64,000 bases of DNA, from assembly GCA_964036295.1 (NCBI GenBank), contig OZ038468.1, forward strand, positions 11,604,183 through 11,668,182, given 5' to 3'. Of the stretch, positions 49,601 to 61,600 are shown piece by piece. How positions within the stretch are numbered: the first letter of the stretch is position 1; each line of letters begins with the position of its first letter. The notes below the pieces were generated by a model that was not told where the DNA came from, made no database searches, and saw nothing but the letters and a program-made list of their open reading frames with translations. Source of the DNA: Plumapathes pennacea (lineage: Eukaryota; Cnidaria; Anthozoa; Antipatharia; Myriopathidae). Made by a program: the position numbers and the translations under genes.

Positions 49601-52600
49601 GTACGTCTTGTCAGAGCTGTGTGATTACAGCAAAGAAGTCTTTAATCGAGAATTCGAAATGAAAGCAAATTCATACATGGAGAAAATCGTAGTTGCATTG
49701 TTTACTGCGGCAGCATTGTGCATCAATGTAAAAATCGTCAACTTCTTTGGGCAATTAATCGCGACCATAATGCCGCGAGTGAATAATAGTGTTCAAACAT
49801 ACAGATAAGCATACATGTAGTTGCACTGTTTGTAAGCGTCGACTTCTATTGCCAGCATGGTGCATCAATATCAGGACCGCCGACTTTCGTTGGCAAAATA
49901 ACCGCGACCATAAAGCTGCGTCGCGTGTACTCTAAACATTGTAAACAGCTTAATGTTATAACTAGACGTCGTGTAATGAACGGAATTAGTGTGGATCTAC
50001 CGCCGCTGTTGTGTGACTTTGCAAGTGAGACGAACAGACGCATAATTCAATTACCTACATCTGTGGATTTAAAAGCATTCCAATCTTGAAAACACAAGAT
50101 CCACTTAGAAGAAAGGTGATCCTTTAATGATGTAGGATGCATTCTTTTAGAGAACCAACCAGTGTTATTGTTGGTTAGAGCATCAAGTGTAATCTAGGCG
50201 TGACTCAGATTTATTTTGGTCAAAATCTTCAAATCAATTAATCTATGAACACTAAAGATCCTACTCAAGCGCCCTTGACCCGAGCTGTGTTACCTTTGTT
50301 TGTACTCTCGCAGGAGTGCGGACAGACATATTTTTTACAAATGATAACCTGGGCGATTTTCGGAGTGTCGTGGGCCGTATATGTGGAAATTGCCACTGGA
50401 ATTTGCGGAGTTGTTTCCAAAAGCGCGCCAACATAGTCAACTCTTCCCGCCTCGAGATCTACACTATGTAGTTGACTTGCTCCCTCGTAGCAGCGGAAGC
50501 CTTTAGAACAGAAGAAATTGTCTGCAACTTCTTCTTCAACTACTGTGCCAAAAGGCCGAACGCTGTCGACACGACCACCTTCTTTCTCGACGAGCCGAAC
50601 AGCTCGAGTTTTGCTCGATTCTCATCCCTGGCCTCTTTGGGGAAAAAATACGCAATTTCGCCGCCAATAATAACGCAAATTGAACGGCATAAATTCCACT
50701 TGATCAAATGATCAAGATGTTGACCGAAGACGAGGATGAATAACAATTCAGACCATGCTTCACGGTAATTCAGAGCAACAGTATACGGAGGTTGGCGATA
50801 AGCTCTAATTTCAAGTCATGTCAACACTTCAAAGCCAAAGCTGTGTGCGTTGATTGATTTAAATCGCGTTTCTGTGCCGGAAATTCGAACAGGCTCCTGC
50901 AGCACGTTTTAAAGTCGCGTAAAGCTACAAAGACAAGACAGATAAACCACTCTTAACTTATACGCAAACACGAAGGCCAAGTACACTGGCCAACGCCAGT
51001 ATCTTGTTGGTCTTATTTTCCAGATACATGAGAATGTCACCAGAGAGTTTTGACTACCTTCTCTCTAAAGTTGGCCCCCTGATAACAAAACAGTGTACTA
51101 GGCTTAGGCATCCCATCCAACCAGCAGAACGCCTTGCACTTACCTTACGATACTTAGCTACAGGTGACAGTCAGCAATCTATGTCATTTTCATTCAGAGT
51201 TGGTAGTGTTAGTAATATCATCCATGAAACCTGTCTAGCTATTTGAGAAGCACTCAGTGAACAATATCTCAGACCTCCAACTTCATCCGATGAGTGGAAA
51301 AACATTTCAAAAGAGTTTTTTGAACTGTGGAACTATCCCCATTGCGTCGGAGCCATAGATGGTAAGCACATTGCTATTCGATGTCCAAGTAATAGCGGTT
51401 CCCTATACTACAATTACAAAGTTTTTTAGTATTGTCCTTATGGCTGTGTGTGATGCTTACTATGTTTTCACTATGGTTAACATAGGTGATTATGGAAGTA
51501 ATAATGATAATGGGGTGCTGCATAACTCACCTATGGGTAAAGCCCTTGAAAGTAATAGTCTAGGAATTCCAGAACTAGAACCCTTTGAGGGGTGCAAGGT
51601 CCCACTTCCCTACCACCTAGTGGGAGATGAAATTTTGGTTTAAAGACATGGATGTAGCGACCATTCCCTCAACAGGGCTGGCCTGTTCAGTTTGTCAGAT
51701 GAGGAGGTGAATGCTATGGTCATCTGCCCAAAGCACAGATCAAATTTGACTGTGGACTGGCCAGGTCGAAAGCGCATCACATGCTGTTACCCGACACACA
51801 AACCTGGAAAAGGTCGGCACAAACAAAGCAACCACGCAGAGTCAATTTCGCCATATCGCAGGAAATAGTTACTTTGCATAAATGTGCTGTGCCAGTAGGA
51901 TCAGGTGAGATCACGATTTTCACTATAAATTTTTCGAAAATCAACCGAATTTCATGCAACTATCACATATCAATCATCTTGTGTCATATGAACGTGAGAA
52001 AAATAACTGGAAATAAATCAGTGGTGCACTTGTATCTTTAATTTTAAGCTCGCCGGGCAGCTAGCTTCTTCAAAAGCACGAATTACCTCCCTTAGCCCTC
52101 CTGCGTCAACAAATATTGTCAGTCGATCATACATCATCAATTCATTCATTCTTTATTTATTTATTTTTTTCAGGTAGTTGACGACCCATTGGACACAACG
52201 GACCAAAATACTGTAGCGTCTGCACCTATACCTGACGTGCACGAGCAGCTGCTTCTCTCAGAGACATCTGAGGGGGAAAGTGGAGCCACTTCATCACAGT
52301 CGTCCCAACGTAGCAGTGTTCCAGAGGAAGAAATTAGCATCTGGTCAGATGAAATCGAGGAGCAGCTACTAAGACGACAGAAGCTAACGAAACCCTTACC
52401 AGCTTGTCTGGAGGCCGCATCAGCCCTGTCCTGTCAATCCTGAATACTTCTTGGGACGACATTTCTTCGACACAACAGAAGTATTATTTGCGAAAGGCAA
52501 CGCAAGCCATTGCTGCAGCCCTCACAGTCATCAGCCCTGGACAAGAACAGGAACTGTGGAGCACCATTGGAAGAGAACCATCAGTGACAACTAGTGGCTC

Positions 52601-55600
52601 AAGAATTTCAAGACGGAAAAGTTTCGCCCCGAATTCGGGACTGATTAATGTCCTTGTCAAGGCATACGAGCAAACGGAGTCATGGCAAACAAAAAGACAG
52701 ATACTGTCTATTTTTGCCAATGACTTTAGCCAGAGTGAGCTACAGGATATGGTACCATCAATGTCAAAATGGAGAATAGACCAGGCTCGGCAACATGCTA
52801 CCGAAGTTGGTAAAGGTCAGCCGTTACCTGAAGTCCCCATCTACCGCGCACGAATCACTTCAGTTCAGGTTGACCAATTCATCGACTTTATATCCAGACC
52901 AGAGATGATACAGGATGTGGCATTTGGCACAAAGACACTTAGGCTAGACTCGGGTGAACGTATCATCATTCCCGCAGTGGTGCGAACAGTAATTCCCTCG
53001 CGAATTATCGAGCAGTACACAGCCTACTGCGCACTGCATGACTTCGAGCCTGCTGGACAGAGGTCACTATGCAGAATGATTCAAGTGTGCGCCGCCTCAA
53101 TGCAAACGTCCTTACAAGGTTTGGACAATACCACCGCTGAAGGCACTGAGGCCATAGAGGGTGTGTCCACAATCGTTAAGACCCTAGGCGATAATGGTGC
53201 AAATGAAAGGTGGGTAGAGTCCACACAGCAAAGAATCAAAGAAGTCAAGAGGTACCTCAAAGCTGAATTCAAGACCCACGTCGATAAAGACCACAGCTGC
53301 GCTGATTATTGCACCACTTATGCATTGAGCAACTCGAGCGACCCGCAGTTTCAAGGCCTATGTCAACAGGAACATGACGTTGACTGCATCAGGTGCGATT
53401 TGCTTGAAACCATCATCAGCGAGATAGAGCAGGAGATCAGCAATGCTGAAGTGTCTGAGGATCAGCAGTCAAGACTAAACTATGAGCTCAAGCAGAAGTG
53501 CGAGGCAATACGGGCGTGGAAATCGCATTTATTGCGTACAGTCAACCAGGAAAAAAGCAAGCAGGAAGTTCTTCAAATACTTGATGAGGAGAGCTGCATG
53601 ATCATCATGGACTGGGCCATGAAATATTTGCCACAGCGGTACAGAGAACGAATGAGTGAGTTCTTTGGCAAGCGTGGTAGAAGCTGGCACGTCAGTGCTG
53701 TCATCACCAAACATGATGGACGGTGCGAGGTCGAGTGCTTCGTTCACGTGTTTAACTGTTGCACCCAGAACAGCTTTGCAGTAGCCTCTATTGTAGAGCA
53801 CCTGTTTACAACCATAAGGCAAGAATTACCACTGATCACCGAGGCATACCTACGGTCTGACAACGCAGGATGCTACCATAGTGGATCCCTGATTCTCAGT
53901 CTCCCTGCTATCGGCCAACGCACTGGTCTGACACCTGTCCAATACGACTTCTCTGATCCTCAGTCGGGTAAGGACATCTGCGATCGGAAGACTGCACCCA
54001 TGAAGGCGCATATTCGTAGATGGGTTAATGAGAAGCACAACGTCATTACTGCGGGAGATATGAAGGTAGCATTGGAGTCGCATGGGGGTCTGAAGGGATG
54101 CAGGGTAGCTGTGGTTAAGACCGATCCCACGAAAGAGATTACGGGAAACAAAATACTAGGGATTAGCCTGCTAAACAACTTTTCATTTGAAGCAACCGGA
54201 GTACGAGCTTGGAGAGCCTATGGCGTTGGGCCTAGGAGAATAGGGAGGTTAAGATACGCTACGCAAGGCGCTACTACGGCGGCACAAACCGGGGGAGACT
54301 GGGAAGAGTATGACGTTTTTCCCGCCGGACTCAAATGATTAAGATTTGTCGGCGCGGCTACGGCGTCTACGAAATGTAAACAAAACCTTGTGGTTAAGTT
54401 TCATTAAAATGCCCGCACTCAGAGAAGTATGCGATATGCTTCTCATGTGCTACGACATGAGAATAATTTCTGCGGAAGAGTTCCTTCTGCTATACGATGT
54501 AAATCAGTCTAAAACCCCGGATTTCACGTACGATCTGTACCAACAGTTCGACCTCAAAGAAATGAACGAAGAAGTGTGTAAGGCAGAATTTAGAGTCAGA
54601 AAGGCCGACATCCCGTTGCTTGCCGAGGCTCTCCGGATTCCTGCTGTGTTTAAATGCCCACAGGGAAGTGTGTGTTACGGAATAGACGGGTTGTGTATGC
54701 TCCTGAAGCGGTTTTTGTATCCCTGCCGATACAGTGACATGATCCATCTGTTTGCTAAACCTCTACCGGTTTCGTATGATTACAAAGCAAGTGCTTGACT
54801 TCATTTATGAGACGCATGGCCATTGAATCCTGCAGTGGAACCATACTATCATGAGCCCTCAGAAACTAGAAGAATATGCTGATGCTGTAGCTGCTAAAGG
54901 AGCTCCACTGGACAACTGTTTTGGGTTCGTTGATGGCACAGTTCGCCCCATTTCCCGGCCAGGAAGGCACCAACGAATTGTGTACAATGACCACAAACGT
55001 GTCCATGCTTTGAAGTTTCAGTCAGTTGTGCTACCCAATAGTCTGATTGGAAATATGTATGGCCCTGTTGGTGAGTGTTTTGCCAATGTGAACCTTGTCA
55101 ATATTTTAGTGGGTATATTTTATACAAATTTTCGTTAATGATAGTGCTTTATTTTCCAAAAGGATGGAAACATGATGCAGGAATGCTCGCAGATTCTGGT
55201 CTCCTACAAGATCTTGGCCAGTTTGCCTTTTCAACGACAGGTCACCCTATGTGCATTTATGGTGACCCAGCATATCCTCTTCGTGTCCACCTGCAAGCTC
55301 CCTTCAGAAATGCAGTATTGACTCCAGAGATGGAAGAATACAATGCTGCTATGAGTTCTATGAGGACTTCAGTTGAGTGGCTATTTGGGGACATTATTAC
55401 CTATTTCAAATTTTTGGATTTTAAAAAGAATCTAAAAATTGGCCTCAGCAGCATTGGAAAGATGTATATAGTGTGTGCCATCTTAAGAAATGCTCTAACT
55501 TGCCTTTATGGGAACCAAACATCAGATTTCTTTCACTGTGATCCCCCTGACCTTCTCACCTATTTTGTTTGATTATTATTGATAGGGAGTAGGTTGGTCC

Positions 55601-58600
55601 ATACAGCTTTCATATTCTGCAATTTGATTCACATCACCTTGCAGAGGGGGGGTTCCAGTATTTGACCACAGTAGGCTTTGGTGGGCTGATAATCTTTTGT
55701 GATTGTTTTCTTCATTTGTGTGTTCACATAAAACACTGTTTACATTATTGCAAACTGAACTTTTTACTTGAATCTCAATACAATGTTTCATGCAAGTTTT
55801 AGTTTACCTGAAAATGCATCACAATGCACAACAAATAACAGCGAAGAGTGGAATTTATACTGAAACAGTTGAACAGCTTGAGTCCGCACTTCAGTAGTCA
55901 TATGAAATTGAAACATTTGAGCCACTTCACAGCATAGCAACTGCCAAATGCCAAGGCAAGATTGAAGCTTTAGGCTTTACAATGCTTGTGTTGAATAGCA
56001 TTGAAAGCAAGTCAAAATCACCAAAACATTCAGTAGCCTGGAAATTGGTGGCCCAAAGACCTCACTTTTGTGCGGAGACCACTGAAGTGTAAACTCAACT
56101 GAAATATCACATAATCTTTTTCATGATGAATAACTTTGTAAGGACAACTTTATAAAAATGCTCACATTCCACAAATAGGGAGTTTAGACACTCTGGTGAA
56201 TCTTTCTTAAACATTCTGTCCAATATATCCAAGAATAATTTCATTATATATTTTCAGTTCCAATGTTCTCTAGTGGATAAGAAATAAAACAATTAGGACA
56301 TGAGAGAGTGACAGGAAATAATATTACTTGTAGTTGGTGTTCCCAAGCAAAGCCAAAATGGCCTCATGTTGCTGCTGCTGCTGCTGCTGGATCATAAAAA
56401 GCTGGAAGCTCTGCATCTGTTGTTGCTGTTGTGTTTGCTGTTGCTGCATGACCTGCAATAGGTTTTCCTGCTGTCTACGAAAGGCATCAATCTGATTAGA
56501 CCTCTCTTTCTGTTCTTTGCTGCGCATAGCTCTCTCTCACGGATTGCCATCTCTTTCTCACTTCTTTCTTTCATAAATTCTACGGTGTCTGAACCACTTC
56601 GCCTCTTACTTCTAGGTGGTTTTGCATCGTCCTGCATTTTCCTCTTTTTTGTTTCTCCCATACTTTCCAGTGCTTTCATGTCCTCAGCATTGACCTTGTC
56701 CAATTGATTTTTCTTCCCTTCGCCATCCCGCTTGTCGTTATAAGCTTTCTCCTGCTCTAAAATTTCTTCGATCAAAACATCCAGCTCATCCTGCTTCGGA
56801 GATATGCCCGAGGCCCTTAATTCGTTCCTCTCTTTCTCCTTAAATTTTGACTGAAGAAGGGCATAGCGTTCCCTCACTGCTCTCTGCAATAGCGTCGACT
56901 TAAATTGTAGATCTTTGCACTGCTTCAGAGACTGGGCTATTTCTGTCCAAAGTTTTCCCCTCTCGTTGCTGCCTTTCTTCTTCGTGTATAGTTGCACTGC
57001 CAGGATCTCTCGGCAGAGCAGTACATCGTGTTGTCTCGTCCAGTCCATAGCATTTCTGATAATCGGAAGAGCAACACGAATCACTGTTTATGTTTGAAAC
57101 GACTGGTAAGTTTTTTTTTTTTTTTTGCAAAGCAAAGTAGCTACTTACTTATCCGCCATGCCGCTGAAGAAATAGCTAAAATAAAAGAAATTTTCACACA
57201 CAGTTAACGCTATCCACTTTTTATATGTTGATATGTAATGTAAGCTATCAAACGACCGATGAAATTCAAAAAAAGTAGAGGTAAACACTCACGTAGTCGG
57301 CAGTACGGCAGCGAGGTAGTTTTGGCGTAGTCTGCAGCTTGGCTACGGCGGGAGACCGAGACTCGAGCATGCGCGGTCTACATACCGGATGTATGTCACA
57401 CTTCCTGTCGCCGTAGTAGCGCCTTGCCGTAGCGTATCTTAACCTCCCTACTCTTGTCGTATAGAGAGCTAGAGGTTGAGCCCCAAGGTGCCACGGCACT
57501 AAAGGTGATCCAGCCTTTTGGTCCCCGTTGTAAAAAGCTTGGTGCAACAAGACAAATGCCGGTGCCAAGAGCTACGATTTTTTCATGTAAAGAATCTGGT
57601 TGTGTCCTGACCTTCAAGAGCCAAGAAGACGTATGTGCATATGGATACTGACAAACATGTAGGTGAAGATGGAGACGGTGAGTCCCTCTTTGATAAAGTG
57701 AAAAAGAGGTGGGCAGCAAAGGTCACTGATCTCAATATTCCAAGTAGTAAAGTGCCAGGCATAGCAGTCGAAGTAGCAGGGCCGCCACGGACGACAAGAC
57801 GTCCAGTCGGTTGGGCGCTGAAGGTCGCAAAGAGAGCTCAAAGGATGAGTGAAAAAGTAAAGGCTTTCTTGATGGAAAAGTTCAACGATGGTGCAGCCTC
57901 CGGGCACAAAGCAGACCCCAGCCAAATTGCAAAGGAAATTTAGTTCGTTAAGGACGACAAGGGAAGCCTCTACTTTAAACCCGAGGAGTGGAGGACGTCG
58001 CAACAAATTAGTAACTTCTTCTCAAGGCTATCAGCACTTCAACGACAGCAGCAACGTGAGATGGAGACAGACGATAATCAAGGTGAATTGGCAGGGGAAG
58101 ATCTTGAAGCCATTGAACATGCAGAAGCTCTTCAATCCTTACGACAATCCGTGCATGACACCATGGATACACCAGAGCATCCAATACTGGTGGGCAATGT
58201 TAACCTATGTGAGATATATCAAGCAGACACAAGCTGGGGATTGTGAAGATACCGCAATTGCAAGAATTATGTACGGAGTTGGAACTGACAGTGGAGGGCT
58301 CACAGTTTAGGAGGCGCACTTATGTTGATCCACTTGAGCGGTACATACTGACTTGCTCCTGTCAAAAGTGATTCAACTGCTATTTTTTCCTGGTGCTGAG
58401 GCATATAGATTCGTTATCGCAGATGTACTAGATTGACGTTGATTTCTTTGACGAGAGAAGAAGCAGAGAAGTGATAACCGTAAAATATTGGTGGCCGATC
58501 TATAGTCTGGCCTGCTTGGGATTGTGCTTAATGACAAAATAGTTTGTTTGACGAATTTTAGTGATTGCCAAGTGAAAGTCCAAAGGTTCTAGCACCATGT

Positions 58601-61600
58601 CAGAATCTTCTTTTATATCGAATACTAGAAAGAACACTAGATAAAAACATGTACTAGGTTGCTGTTTTACATGCGTGCTTTTGTTCAAATAGATTCCAAG
58701 TAAGTTTGACGAAACCCTACTTTTTAACGCAGCTTACTCAAGGACGACATAGAATTTAATCCACAAGCCCGTGAGGGTGTATTTCATGCCTCTGGGGACG
58801 TAAAATGACTGAAACAATAATTTTATGAGAGGCGAGGATTTTAATTTTACAAATATTGCATAACGAAATTTGGCGGGAAAGTGTCGTCTGTGCCGATTTT
58901 TGGTGTTTTCAAATAATTCTCACATAAAAACTATATATTAGCCTTAGCTTATATTATAGCCAACCAATAAAGTTCTATTTTCAGTTAAGGATATGATAAG
59001 CTATTCGGATGGGATTTTGTTTTGAAAATACACGGCCGCAGTTTTGAGAAATCGATTTTTGAAAATTACCATATTTCGGTTTGTCACCAGTCCCTCACGA
59101 CTTTGATAGATTTCGTATCTTGTTAATAATTCCAAAAAAATTTAAACGGAAGTTCAAAAGCATACTCATAACAATAATGACGTATTAAAAAGCCGAAAAA
59201 GTTTCATTGACTAGATGCATCGGGAAGTACAGGTTTTAGCACATCAAACTTGACGTAAATTTCAACGGTTTACTGGCCTCCAGACGGCGAAAACAAGGGG
59301 GGTGGTCAACCTCCAGAATGAAAAGTCAAAACATCCTGCAAATAGCGCCATTCGTAATCATATCCGTTAGACATCAAACGCTGAAAAAAGTATTGGAATC
59401 AGCCGACCCCTATCTTTTGGCCCTGCCCGGTTTTCCCTGACAATTACTCTTAATACCGACAGGACACAAGACTGACAGAGATACACAGGAAAATCTTTTG
59501 GATGAGCCTCCAGAAGGTTCAGAAATGGAAATCCATCTTGCAAATCAACCGAGGTTATGGATGTGATTTCCAAAGTAGTTTTTGTCGTCCGAACTTCGAT
59601 ATAGAATTTCGGTTGGAAATGCGCTAATTAGACATTCAGAGTCAAAGGCACATCTTTTCGGCTCAGCTCAGTGAAAGTCAACACAGAAAAATTACCTGAA
59701 ATTTAGGTCCAGTGGTTCAAGATTTATCTTTCAAATTAACCGAGGTTTGAAATGTCATTTTGAAAGCTGTTTTCACGTGTTTAGACATAAAATTGCCATT
59801 TGATATGCGCTAATCAAATATCCATAATCGCGCGTGTGAAAATGTCTAGACCACAACTTTTGATAACAATATTAAACGCGCGCAGTTAGTTGCAGGAAAT
59901 ACAGTGTCTTCGCTGTGCAATGCTTCAGATTCGACGATTGGCCACAGATAAAACGACGATTGTCATTACTTTCTTCAGGAAAATCGTCCGCTTTCAGTGC
60001 AATGAAGCTGAACAAAGGGTGTTGACGTCACACGCCAAATGTAAACAATAATATACGCGCGCGAAGGATCATGGTTGATACAGGCTCTTTAAAGCGATGC
60101 GAAACTTGGGCAAGTGCACAACGCCGAATTCTAAAGCGCAGCGCCTTCAAGCCGTATGAACTAAATGCAAGGCCAAACATTCACCAGTTCTGTTCAAATG
60201 TTCAAAACACGTCCTCTATTCGCCTCGGTGAACTTATTGGAGCGCTTTTTGCATCCAAGTTCTATTCTATTGAGACATGTAGTCTGAAATGAAAAGACGT
60301 GCACTCGGCACTCCCGCACCACAGCCGAACGACCGCGTTTAATGTTAGGATAATTTCAAGCTCCGGGTTTGTAGCGATTCATCAGTAAAAGCTTACCTGA
60401 TCCAACTGGTACGAGAACATTCCAGTTCGCCATAATTCCTTTGGACATTTGCAGACTAGCACCTCTCTCAGGTCTTCCTTTTTTTACGTGCATGAAGAGG
60501 ATGGCTACATTTGCGTGTTGGTCTCCAGAGGAGTCCAAGAGCCAAACGATGTTTTGGGCAAATTGTCATGTGAGTCCCCTTTTCTCCAAACAAGCCTGCA
60601 CGAGCCAGAATGAGGTCCACTTCAGAAGGCACGCTTCTTCGTGCGACTTTCATTTGCTTCAGGTGCGACTTTATTTCCTTTACACAAGCGCCACAAGAAC
60701 TATTGCAGTTATTGGCAAGGGAGCAAGATAAACTTTCCGTGATGCTTCTGCGTGATTCACGTCTTTAAAAGGAATTCTCGTGTATACCGTCGAGTACGGC
60801 ATAACTAAATGTTTGTCACGGAAACATCGCATACCGCTGACCACAAGGCTCACTTTGTAGAGTAAACATCGGCGTCGTGTCAGTTGCGATGCGAGGTCAT
60901 AGGAGGTGCTTATAAGTATAGTTAGTTTTAGGAAGTGGTCGGAGAAAGAAAAACGTGTAGCGTGACAGAGGAAATGTTACGTTCAAGGAACCAAACAGCT
61001 CCGTGAATTCGCTCATGACAAGGTTGTCGAACTCGTGATCCAGGTGTTGTTTACAGTACTATGACTCCGCTGCGTTCTTAGGTCGGATGGAAAACGAACG
61101 ACGTGTCTTTCTTATCGGGTAAAGAACTTTGAGGACTTGATTACTGTTGTGTTACAACCCAGTGGAACTTTGAGTCATTGCGTGACCTGATTTGGTAATC
61201 GTTACGCGGCAAATCCTTCCGTGCAAGTTGATTTTTCACCGATAAATACTTTAGGTTACTAATGCAGCTTTACTGTAACTCATATTTAAATATATAAGCC
61301 TTACTATAAGTATCTAGTGTAAATAAAGAGTCCCTAGATGTGAGTTTACTTAATACAGTTTGTTTGTCAAAATGAATATATTTAACAACTTTGAGAGACT
61401 TTTGTGGCGGTGTTGAAAGAGAGGCCAAAAAATTTTTGATTGATATTAAAAGTGCTAGGGTAGATCTAAGCTGGGGTGACACTTTCTTTCTGAAACTGAT
61501 TTGCTATTTTGAGATAATTTCCTTCATTTTACCCATTTTTTGCTAGGTCACAAATGTTGTGTGACATAGGTATTGATTGATGTGTGTTGATTGACAGTTT

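Larger units (their letters stand above)
54243..57448. mobile_element. Harbinger-like DNA transposon, element 2 (about 3.2 kb), inserted in the D-D-D family gene
   Basis: The left end GGGAGGTTAAGATACGCTAC and the inverted right end of the same sequence make TIRs of about 38 bp, differing by one base indel. TA flanks both ends (54241-54242 and 57449-57450). Inside are a transposase on plus and a Myb-like gene on minus. Removing the element plus one TA joins the host frames correctly. Confidence 0.92.

Noticed and set aside
57888..58310. A 140-codon ORF overlapping the 3' part of the D-D-D family gene
   Set aside because: It is another frame of the same stretch; the homologous frame with GWALK and SRLS motifs is the meaningful one.
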